From assembly GCA_003649695.1 (NCBI GenBank), contig QMSR01000033.1:1-8598 (forward strand): 8,598 bases of DNA, given 5' to 3'. Origin of the DNA: Thermoplasmata archaeon. Lineage in GTDB: Archaea; Thermoplasmatota; Thermoplasmata; Thermoplasmatales; B87-G9. Positions within the stretch are counted from its first letter, which is position 1, and each line of letters starts with the position of its first letter. Below the pieces are notes generated by a model. The model saw only the letters and a list, made by a program, of their open reading frames with translations, did no database searches and had not been told where the DNA came from. Made by a program: the position numbers and the translations under genes. Positions 1-6,395 of the stretch are shown here, in pieces.

Positions 1-300
1 AACCCGAGCAACGGGAGGACCACCGCCTTCGACGGTTCGCCTCATACCCTGAGCTACATCCTCAATGCGGGCGACGGCGACGACACCACCGTAGTGGACT
101 CCTCCGGCACCACCCAGAGTGTGAGTTATGACGGGAATTCACACACCAAGCCCCTGGACCCGAGCTGGGTGGGATCTGACGGCTCCTCCTCGACCCAAAG
201 CGACTTCGTCTGGGTAGACGTGATGATCACGGTGGACGGCACGGTCCCCTCCGGCGACTACTCCTTCACCATCGTGGTCTACTTCCAGTCCGCCTCATGA
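1..300 (+). CDS. Secreted beta-rich surface protein, C-terminal 99 residues (5' end outside window); candidate pilin-like subunit
   Basis: The frame is open from base 1 and ends at TGA 298-300, so this is the 3' part of a gene beginning outside the window. The visible 99 residues are rich in Ser, Thr, Gly and Asp, have no cysteine and no membrane segment, and alternate hydrophobic residues as in beta strands. The end reads PSGDYSFTIVVYFQSAS, the kind of final 'SGxYxxxIxVxx' strand that closes secreted beta-sandwich subunits such as TasA/AbpA-like or spore-coat-U-like proteins. The stop overlaps the start of the signal peptidase gene (ATGA). Known context: SipW-type peptidases are often encoded beside the TasA-like subunits they process, including archaeal bundling pili. 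Assignment to that family is inference from context and strand pattern only; any other extracellular beta domain is possible. That it is a real, exported, partial gene is fairly secure. Confidence 0.7.
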   Translation, partial: NPSNGRTTAFDGSPHTLSYILNAGDGDDTTVVDSSGTTQSVSYDGNSHTKPLDPSWVGSDGSSSTQSDFVWVDVMITVDGTVPSGDYSFTIVVYFQSAS

Positions 301-1553
301 AGGCCAAAAACCTCAAAAACATCCTAATTTTTTTGATACTCCTTTCCGCGCTAGTGGTCACCTCCGTCGATCCTTCTAGGTCCCCCTTTGGGGTCATCTC
401 CTCCAGTTCCATGGAACCAACGCTCCACCGGGGGGACCTGGTGCTCGTCCTCAAGGTTCCCTTCGAGAGGGTCCAGAAGGGGGACATCGTCGTCTTCAGG
501 GATCCAAATAACGGGGTCGCCGTCGCGCACAGGGTCGTTGGGAGGCTGGAGGATGGGAGACTCCTAACCAAGGGCGACAACGAGGAGTACCTGGACCAGG
601 TTAGGCCCGGGCCGGTGATGCCGCCCATAGACGAGGACCTCTACCTCGGCCTCGTGCCCGTAGTCTCGGGGCACCCGGTTAAGATCCCCAGGGTGGGGGC
701 GTTCCTGCTAAACGGCCTCCCATTCAGGATTACGCTGGTCCTGCTCCTCGCTCTCCTCCTCGTCCCCCCGGACCGCAGCGTGCAGAGATCCTTCCTCGCG
801 CCGAAGAGGATTTTCCTCTACTCCCTCGTCCTGTTCTTCTCCCTGGCAGTCCTCGGACACATGACCATAGGGAGGGGCAGGATCGGGGAGCACACTTACT
901 ACATCATAAACAACACGATCCTCCCCCTGCGCTACGTGGTCCTGTCCGAAGGCGCACCGCGGGAGATGGGCATTCTCCTCCCGGGGAGCTACGTACAGCT
1001 GCGGAGCCACAGCGTGGACGTGGTCTACAGCTCATTCGGCTGGCTGCTGATCCCAAGGGGGGTCATCCTGGGAGTCCTGAGCAGCGTTCCCCAGCCGACC
1101 GGGATCGTCGTCCTCGACCTACTATCCTCCATCCTCCTCTCGGGCATCGTCTACTTCCTGTATCTCGCCTACGCGGGTGTCCAGCTCCTACTCCACGCGA
1201 GACTGAGCAGGCGGGTACTCAGCGGCCCACACAGGGTCGTCTTCCACGGCGGGGATCGGTACCTCGTCGCCGGTATGGTCCTGAACGGCGTCATCCTGGG
1301 ATCCCTGCATCCCATCCTCTCCCTCATCTCCCCCCTGCTCGGCATACTGGTGGCCCTAGGCAACAGGCCTACCTTGGCATCCTTCGCATTCTCGAGCTCC
1401 CTCTTCCTCTCACTGGGCTTCTCCATGGGCCTCCTCCGTCCCTGTCCCAAAAACATCCTCTTCATCGCGGTCTCCGCCGCGCTCCTGGGGCTCGTCGTCG
1501 AGCAGCTGGCCAGGATCGCTAAGCTCTACCTGATCCCGGAGGTGGGTAGGTGA
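297..1553 (+). CDS. Signal peptidase I, archaeal S26B type, with long multi-membrane C-terminal extension
   Basis: A membrane endopeptidase that removes signal peptides from exported proteins on the outer face of the membrane. Residues 8-24 form the N-terminal anchor. The catalytic SSSMEPTL box follows with nucleophile Ser38-Met39, then GDIVVF (62-67), AHRVVG with His78 replacing the bacterial lysine, and KGDN with Asp94: the Ser/His/Asp set of the ER/archaeal S26B family. The peptidase domain ends near residue 135 (IPRVG). Ordinary members are roughly 150-200 residues, but this one has 418. The extension has hydrophobic segments near 143-157, 171-191, 256-297, 322-352, 364-380 and 386-409, with a polar, probably external stretch at about 192-250. 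The ATG overlaps the upstream stop (ATGA) and no ribosome binding site is evident, so translational coupling is likely. The next gene overlaps by GTGA. Context suggests a SipW-like peptidase dedicated to surface proteins of this operon; that specificity is inference. Confidence 0.9.
   Translation: MKAKNLKNILIFLILLSALVVTSVDPSRSPFGVISSSSMEPTLHRGDLVLVLKVPFERVQKGDIVVFRDPNNGVAVAHRVVGRLEDGRLLTKGDNEEYLDQVRPGPVMPPIDEDLYLGLVPVVSGHPVKIPRVGAFLLNGLPFRITLVLLLALLLVPPDRSVQRSFLAPKRIFLYSLVLFFSLAVLGHMTIGRGRIGEHTYYIINNTILPLRYVVLSEGAPREMGILLPGSYVQLRSHSVDVVYSSFGWLLIPRGVILGVLSSVPQPTGIVVLDLLSSILLSGIVYFLYLAYAGVQLLLHARLSRRVLSGPHRVVFHGGDRYLVAGMVLNGVILGSLHPILSLISPLLGILVALGNRPTLASFAFSSSLFLSLGFSMGLLRPCPKNILFIAVSAALLGLVVEQLARIAKLYLIPEVGR
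1538..1544 (+). promoter_or_regulatory. Ribosome binding site GGAGGTG for the 101-residue gene
   Basis: GGAGGTG matches the complement of the archaeal 16S rRNA 3' end and lies five bases before a GTG at 1550. It sits inside the last codons of the signal peptidase gene and fixes the GTG, which overlaps the peptidase stop (GTGA), as the start. Confidence 0.75.
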
Positions 1554-1855
1554 TCCAGAGGAGGCTTGTCAGGGAAGGGACGGGGGAGGTGCTGGGGACG
1601 GTCCTGGACTCCCGGCCCGGCGCAATCCTGGTGAGGATGTCCTCCGGAAGGGAGGTTTGGATCTCAGACAGGAGGCTCAGGAAGGGCCTCCTGGACTTCA
1701 CCTTCAAGATCTACGAGACGGACATGGACGTGGTCAGGGACGCCATCAGGTATGCGAGGAAGAGCGCAACCGACCCTAGGGAGGCATCGTACCTCAGGAA
1801 GGCCCTCCTGAACGTGCTCGAGGAGCTCTGGGACAGGGGGGTGATCCTGCCCTGA
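1550..1855 (+). CDS. Small hypothetical protein, probably cytoplasmic (101 residues)
   Basis: I do not recognise this family. The start is GTG overlapping the peptidase stop, backed by GGAGGTG at 1538-1544. There is no signal peptide or membrane segment and the protein is charged, with many Arg and Asp/Glu. Residues 1-50 alternate in a way that suggests a small beta barrel or sheet (for example GEVLGTVLDSRPGAILVRM followed by GREVWISDRRL). Residues 58-97 look helical (DMDVVRDAIRYARKSA, then REASYLRKALLNVLEELWDRG). Cysteine is absent. It lies between a membrane peptidase and a giant exported protein with overlaps on both sides, so it is very likely co-translated with them. A cytoplasmic helper, chaperone or regulator for surface-protein production is possible, but this is inferred only from position. 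Confidence 0.8.
   Translation: MIQRRLVREGTGEVLGTVLDSRPGAILVRMSSGREVWISDRRLRKGLLDFTFKIYETDMDVVRDAIRYARKSATDPREASYLRKALLNVLEELWDRGVILP
1836..1847 (+). promoter_or_regulatory. Ribosome binding site for the giant protein, pointing to a CTG start at 1852
   Basis: GGGGGGTGATCC agrees at 10 of 12 bases with AGGAGGTGATCC, the full complement of a typical archaeal 16S 3' end. It lies four bases before a CTG at 1852-1854. The same layout (AGGTGAT, short spacer, start) is seen before dnaG. The later in-frame GTG at 1882 is too far away to be served by this site. Confidence 0.6.
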
Positions 1856-4800
1856 GGAGGATCCTCCTGATACTGCTTGCCGTGGGGGGTCTCATGGCAA
1901 TCCAGCTCGGCCAGACATCCCTCAACGTCTCGGTGAGGGTGGAGGGGGGTTACGGAGAGGGCTTCCTCTTCCTGGGAAACGCCACCGTTGACGCTTCGGG
2001 GGGCTTCGCGGCGGACCTGGCCATACCGGAATCGGTCCCCCTGGATGAGGGCTCGCTGATCGCGGGCATGACCATCCACCCATCCCACGGCTCTTCGGAG
2101 TTCGGCCCCGACGCCGTGGTGGCCGACCCTAGGGGCGGATACCGTCTCGCGGAGCGAGCCCCGATGCAGCTCTCCTCCGATCCGGGGTGGTGGAACCCCG
2201 GCTGGCACTACAGGGTCCCCATAGAGCTGTCACCAGGCGAGGAACAGACACTCATCTGGCTGAACCTCTCATCCTCATTCGAGAACCTGTCGATAGTCGG
2301 AACGCCTGAGAACGGCTCGGCGAGGCTCGTGGACCCCACGGGGTCCCCCATTCCCTGCGAGTCGGAGATCTTCTGGAGAAACCAGAGCCTCCTGGTGAGG
2401 GTTAACGCGAGCGACCTGCCGGGTGCCGGGACCTACTACCTCTACTGGGACATAGAGGAAAACGGGGACAAGGACCAGTACTGGGGGTGGCCGAACTGGG
2501 GCCTCGAGAGGGGCGACGCCTCCTCCTGGATCCTGGGCGCGGACAACGCCCCCAACGGCCAGTTAGAGGCCTCGCCCCCGGGCCCGTACACGGTCGACGA
2601 CGCATACGGTACCCCGGGGACCATAACGGATCCGGGCTACCCATACGCGGGAGAGTTCTCGCTCCTCATGGGCTACAGGGACTTCCCGGAGGACGGCGGA
2701 ACCAACGAGCTCTGGGCCTACAGGGACTTCGCGGTCCCCGGTTCGGGCGGCTACCTAGTGCTGCACTACAACATGCATTCCTGGGACTCGGCGGATTACG
2801 ACTACCTGAGCATAGAGCTCAGGGACACGTCCAACAACACCCTCGCCACGGTCGTGGACCACTACAACCCAAATCCGGGCACGGACTACGGGACATACGC
2901 CTCCTCCGGCTGGCTCGAGGTAACAGTGGACCTATCGCCGTACGCTGGCACGACGATACGCCTGTTCATCCTCCTGCACTGCTTCTCCGACGATTCCTAC
3001 AAGAGTTGGGTGTACGTCGATTCCGTCCTCGTCACCGGATCCGTCTTCGTGGCAGACGCTGGGAGGTCCGAGGGCTTCGCGGTGGATGGCTGGCTCGAGG
3101 ATGATGAGCTCCAGCAGGGGGACTACGTGGGAGTCTACGTAAGGTCCGAGGCCTTCCCGACCTGCTCGGCGGTGGCGGAGATCTACGCCCCGGGCATGGT
3201 GTACGTGGCCACCGCCACCCTCTACGACGACGGAACCCACGGGGATGCGGTGGCGGGGGACGGCGTCTACACGAACCTCCAAGCGTACCAGGTCCGGCCC
3301 TCCGACCCGCCCGGGGTCTGGACCATCGTAGCGAAGTCCTTGGACTGCTCCTCCTCCACCATAGGCCCCTCAATGGACGGCCTCATCCACAGGAGGGGGA
3401 GGCCCGCGGAGCCCGTAAACGGGGATAACTACTACAACGCGTGTTCCCTCTCGTTCAGGGTCCTCGGTCCCTCGATCTCCGGTCTCGTCTTCGAGGACAA
3501 GGGGAATCTGGGTAAGCACTATGACCCGTCCGAGGACGTCCCGAAGGGGGGCGTGAGGTACAGGATCTACCGGGATGACGGCGACCATGTCCTGGACGAC
3601 GGGGATATCCTGGTCGACGAGGGACGGACGGCCGGGGACGGGACCTTCCTCTACGCCCCCTCCGAAGAGGGGATATACTTCGTGGTTGTGAACTCAAGGG
3701 ACGTCTACCCGAGCGACCCCCTGAACCCCGGTTACACGTACTACGACTCCTGGGCCGAGCAGACCTTCGGTGTGACGTGGAACGAGAGCTCCTCGAACTT
3801 CGAGTCCGGCCCAGTGTACGGGGGCTTGGACCCCGACGCTTCCGACTTCTTCAACACCACACCGATTCCGTCCCAAAACCGCTACGAGCACCTGAGCGTC
3901 GTGTACTACGATGGCTCCCCCATACCCCCGATAGAGTTCGGCTTTTCCTTCGACCTCATCTCCAGCAGCTCCGACTACTTCGAAGGGGAGAGGTACAGGA
4001 TACCCATCACGGTATACAACCCCGGTGCTTCGGATCTGCGCGACTTCCAAATCAGGCTGGAGCTGGGGCCTTCGTTCCCCTACGATCACCTGGAGCCCGA
4101 TGGGTCCGACCTGAGGTTCTACCTGGAGGGCGGCGGCGAGCTGGGATACTGGATACAGTCCTGGAGCCCCGGGGGGACGAGCGTGGTCTGGGTCAGGGTA
4201 CCGGAGATCCCGGCCGGGGGGACCGTGACGATATACGCGTACTACGGGGATCGCCGCCTGGGTCCTGCCAGCGACATGGGCATCATGGACCCCATGGAGC
4301 TGGGGCTCATAACCACCACGAACACCATCGCCAGCGGGGACGTGGGCAACGACCCCTCTACCTGGACGTGGGACCATGTCCCCCTCACGGGCCCCTTCTC
4401 CGACCCCGTGATCGTGGCGCAATTCCCCTCCAGGGCCGGTGGGCAGTCCTCGGTGGTCAGGATCAAGGACCCAGGGCCCGAGGGCTTCGACGTGAGGATC
4501 GTCGAGCCCTCGAACAGGGACAACAGGCACGTGTCCGAGAGCTTCGGCTACCTGGCCCTGGACAGGGGCCTCTACTGGACGGTCAACGGCATCGTTATCT
4601 GGGCGGAGAAGTACAGCACGACGAGCACCGTGGGAAAACAGGTGTCCAACGCGTGGGACACCTTCGACCTCTCCTGGATCGGGTTCCCCACGGACCCCAT
4701 CGTCTTCGCGCAGCCCATGACCTCCAACGACGTCTCCCAGCAGCACAGGTTCGTCAAGTGCAGGCTGAGGGACCTCAGGGACTCAGACGGGGCCTTCCGG

Positions 4801-6282
4801 GTGGCCCTGGAGGAGGAGTACGACAACGCGGATCAGAGGCCCGTGGCGGAGGTAGTGGCCCTGATCGCCGTCCAGAGGAACTCCACCTCCGGCTCCTGGG
4901 CCATGCACTACCCGACCATGGGCGGGGACACGGTCCTCCTGGAGTGGGGCGTCTCGTACGACAACGTTAGGGGGATTGCGAACGGCTGGAGGACCGTGAA
5001 CTTCCCCATCTCCTTCCCAAACCCCCCCATCCTCGTCCTCTCCTACGGCTCCTACGACGGGCCTGATAACTCGGAGCTCCGCAGGAGGTCCCTCACCTCC
5101 TCCTACTTCACCGTCGCCGTCGAAGAGGACTACACCCACGGCAGCGACAGCGAGGGGAACACGAGGCACACGACCGAGGACGTCTTCTGGATCGCCGTCT
5201 CCCAGGGTGCGGTGCTTCCCATAGCCAAGTACGCCGTCCCATACCCCACAGTTTCCCTGGGGGCGGAGGAGGAGGTGTGGCCGGCCGCCCAGGGCACCAT
5301 CAGGAGGTTCATCCAGAACTCCAACGTCCTCTCGGGGGGACAGAGGTCCGTGAGCAGGATCAGGTCCCCGCACGACGGCTGGTGGACCGTGAGGCCCATG
5401 AGGGAGATGGACGCAATCCTGGACGACGGAACCGAACTCGTGCTGCACAACGACGTCGACCCCACCCCCGGCACCTGGACCCTGGAGAACCCGCTTGGGG
5501 CCACAGGCTCCATCTACGTGCCGGAGGTGGAGATCGACTGCGGCGGCAACCCATGGGCGGGCCTGAGGATCCTGGGCGGCGACGCGAGGATTGACGGAAT
5601 CTCCATCTCAAACACCTCAGGAACGGGGATCCTCGTCTCCGGCGACGGGGCCAGGATGCAGAACATCAGCGTGGGCTACCGGCCCGACGGCACCTATCTG
5701 CCGGTCCTGGGGTACGCACTCGACTCTCAGGGACCCTCTACCCTCCTGGAGGGCGCCAGACTCGGCTCGGAGGACGTGGCCGTTAGGCTCTCGGGCAACT
5801 CCTACACCGTCTCCTGGACCATGGTGACCAGAGGGACCACGGGTATCCTGCTGGTGGGGGATGGAGGGCTGGTATCCAACACCCTCGTGGAAAACTGCAC
5901 CTCCGACGGCGTCAGGGCCGAGGGCTCCGGGATCGGCCTGTTCCTCGTGACCGTCAGGGAAAACGGCGGGAACGGGATCTCCATCCTCGGCGACTCCGTC
6001 ACCGTCTCCGTGGTCAGCATCTACAACAACACCGGTCTGGGAATAGACCTCGGGGCAGACGGGGTGGACGAAAACGACGGCGCCCTAGACCCCTCTAGGC
6101 CCAACCACGGCGTCGACTACCCGGTCATAACGGTGGCCAAGTGGTACAGGTCGACGAGGACCCTGCACGTTGAGGGTTACGTGGGCCTAGGCTCCGGCTC
6201 ACCCGAGTTCTCCGGTTGCACGGTCGAGATCTACCTGGTGAGGACGGGGGAGTACGGGGACAACCTGGTCGGGAACTCCTGA
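1852..6282 (+). CDS. Giant multidomain secreted surface protein (about 1476 residues; proposed CTG start, alternative GTG at 1882)
   Basis: Likely an extracellular adhesin, sheath or S-layer-associated protein. Positions count from CTG 1852. Residues 1-21 form a signal peptide (Arg2-Arg3, then a Leu/Ile-rich core), which is lost if GTG 1882 is used. Domains: 25-90, second half of a beta-sandwich module (YGEGFLFLGNATVDASGGF ... SSEFGPDAVV); 113-203, DUF2341-like (WWNPGWHYRVPI); about 217-395, jelly-roll/MAM-like; 403-537, a domain with a DDGTHGDAVAGDGVY acidic loop, probably Ca-binding; 541-700, SdrD/Cna-B-like; 709-813, clear DUF2341 (SDLRFYLEGG ... VVWVRVPEIPAGG ... YAYYGDRR); about 837-1130, three tandem beta domains; 1213-1403, right-handed parallel beta-helix; 1422-1476, first half of the module whose second half is at the N-terminus. 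At least 15 N-X-S/T sequons suggest glycosylation. No C-terminal membrane anchor is present, and the end is abrupt, directly against tRNA-Arg. Domain names come from remembered family patterns. Confidence 0.88.
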   Translation: MRRILLILLAVGGLMAIQLGQTSLNVSVRVEGGYGEGFLFLGNATVDASGGFAADLAIPESVPLDEGSLIAGMTIHPSHGSSEFGPDAVVADPRGGYRLAERAPMQLSSDPGWWNPGWHYRVPIELSPGEEQTLIWLNLSSSFENLSIVGTPENGSARLVDPTGSPIPCESEIFWRNQSLLVRVNASDLPGAGTYYLYWDIEENGDKDQYWGWPNWGLERGDASSWILGADNAPNGQLEASPPGPYTVDDAYGTPGTITDPGYPYAGEFSLLMGYRDFPEDGGTNELWAYRDFAVPGSGGYLVLHYNMHSWDSADYDYLSIELRDTSNNTLATVVDHYNPNPGTDYGTYASSGWLEVTVDLSPYAGTTIRLFILLHCFSDDSYKSWVYVDSVLVTGSVFVADAGRSEGFAVDGWLEDDELQQGDYVGVYVRSEAFPTCSAVAEIYAPGMVYVATATLYDDGTHGDAVAGDGVYTNLQAYQVRPSDPPGVWTIVAKSLDCSSSTIGPSMDGLIHRRGRPAEPVNGDNYYNACSLSFRVLGPSISGLVFEDKGNLGKHYDPSEDVPKGGVRYRIYRDDGDHVLDDGDILVDEGRTAGDGTFLYAPSEEGIYFVVVNSRDVYPSDPLNPGYTYYDSWAEQTFGVTWNESSSNFESGPVYGGLDPDASDFFNTTPIPSQNRYEHLSVVYYDGSPIPPIEFGFSFDLISSSSDYFEGERYRIPITVYNPGASDLRDFQIRLELGPSFPYDHLEPDGSDLRFYLEGGGELGYWIQSWSPGGTSVVWVRVPEIPAGGTVTIYAYYGDRRLGPASDMGIMDPMELGLITTTNTIASGDVGNDPSTWTWDHVPLTGPFSDPVIVAQFPSRAGGQSSVVRIKDPGPEGFDVRIVEPSNRDNRHVSESFGYLALDRGLYWTVNGIVIWAEKYSTTSTVGKQVSNAWDTFDLSWIGFPTDPIVFAQPMTSNDVSQQHRFVKCRLRDLRDSDGAFRVALEEEYDNADQRPVAEVVALIAVQRNSTSGSWAMHYPTMGGDTVLLEWGVSYDNVRGIANGWRTVNFPISFPNPPILVLSYGSYDGPDNSELRRRSLTSSYFTVAVEEDYTHGSDSEGNTRHTTEDVFWIAVSQGAVLPIAKYAVPYPTVSLGAEEEVWPAAQGTIRRFIQNSNVLSGGQRSVSRIRSPHDGWWTVRPMREMDAILDDGTELVLHNDVDPTPGTWTLENPLGATGSIYVPEVEIDCGGNPWAGLRILGGDARIDGISISNTSGTGILVSGDGARMQNISVGYRPDGTYLPVLGYALDSQGPSTLLEGARLGSEDVAVRLSGNSYTVSWTMVTRGTTGILLVGDGGLVSNTLVENCTSDGVRAEGSGIGLFLVTVRENGGNGISILGDSVTVSVVSIYNNTGLGIDLGADGVDENDGALDPSRPNHGVDYPVITVAKWYRSTRTLHVEGYVGLGSGSPEFSGCTVEIYLVRTGEYGDNLVGNS
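1855..1868 (+). repeat. 14-base perfect palindrome AGGAGGATCCTCCT at the start of the giant gene
   Basis: The sequence equals its own reverse complement. It covers codons 2-6 from the proposed CTG start (Arg-Arg-Ile-Leu-Leu) and contains AGGAGG, which resembles a ribosome binding site. With no loop it would not form a strong hairpin in a single RNA. The signal peptide codons (AGG AGG ATC CTC CTG) largely explain it, so a regulatory role is uncertain. Confidence 0.4.
4360..5240 (+). repeat. Three tandem copies of a roughly 85-residue beta domain within the giant protein
   Basis: The copies lie at about 4360-4620, 4650-4900 and 4985-5240. Each has the order aromatic/Asp-Phe strand, 'F xDPxIVxAQ' (FSDPVIVAQF, FPTDPIVFAQP, FPNPPILVLSY), a Gly/Ser/Asn turn, an Arg-containing strand (VVRIKD, KCRLRD, RRRSLT), 'F xVxxEE' (FDVRIVEP, FRVALEEEY, FTVAVEEDY), a charged loop containing His or Arg, and 'ExxxxIAVxxG' (FGYLALDRG, VALIAVQRN, VFWIAVSQG). 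The copies are well diverged, so the duplication is old. The pattern resembles lectin-like domains of secreted proteins (H-type lectin-like), but I name it only tentatively. Confidence 0.6.
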
Positions 6283-6359
6283 TGGCGGACCCGCCGGGAT
6301 TCGAACCCGGGTTAGGGGCTCCGGAGGCCCCTGTGATGTCCAGGCTACACTACGGGTCC
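6283..6359 (-). tRNA. tRNA-Arg(CCG), CCA encoded
   Basis: On the minus strand a full cloverleaf folds. The acceptor GGACCCG (6359-6353) pairs with CGGGTCC (6293-6287). The D arm is GUGU-AGCCUGGACA-UCAC. The anticodon stem GGGGC/GCCCC encloses the loop CUCCGGA with anticodon CCG at 34-36, reading the Arg codon CGG. The variable loop is UAAC and the T arm is CCGGG-UUCGAAU-CCCGG. Discriminator G73 (6286) is followed by an encoded CCA (6285-6283). Total length is 77 with no intron. Its 3' end is the base immediately after the stop codon of the convergent giant gene. It lies 28 bases downstream of dnaG and has its own TATA-like element. Confidence 0.95.
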
Positions 6360-6380
6360 CTCGGTTGGAATCCGCGGATG

Positions 6381-6395
6381 AATATCTCTATTTCG
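6381..6395 (-). promoter_or_regulatory. Putative BRE/TATA promoter of tRNA-Arg
   Basis: Minus-strand CGAAATAGAGATATT combines a BRE-like CGAAAT with an A/T-rich TATA-like block centred about 25 bases before the tRNA 5' end at 6359. It is AT-rich in a very GC-rich region. The block includes the dnaG stop codon TAG (6390-6388). Read-through transcription from dnaG is an alternative. Confidence 0.5.

Noticed and set aside
94..300. GTG at 94 as the start of a 68-residue gene
   Set aside because: The frame is open back to base 1 with the same composition, no ribosome binding site precedes 94, and no signal peptide would be present.
2487..3104. Plus-strand frame of 205 codons in another phase inside the giant gene
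   Set aside because: Arg/Gly/Pro-rich shadow of the real frame, without plausible protein features.
3694..4746. Long minus-strand open frame (about 350 codons) opposite the giant gene
   Set aside because: It is a GC-rich shadow with a biased Gly/Arg/Pro/His composition and no domain pattern, while the plus-strand frame has clear domains.
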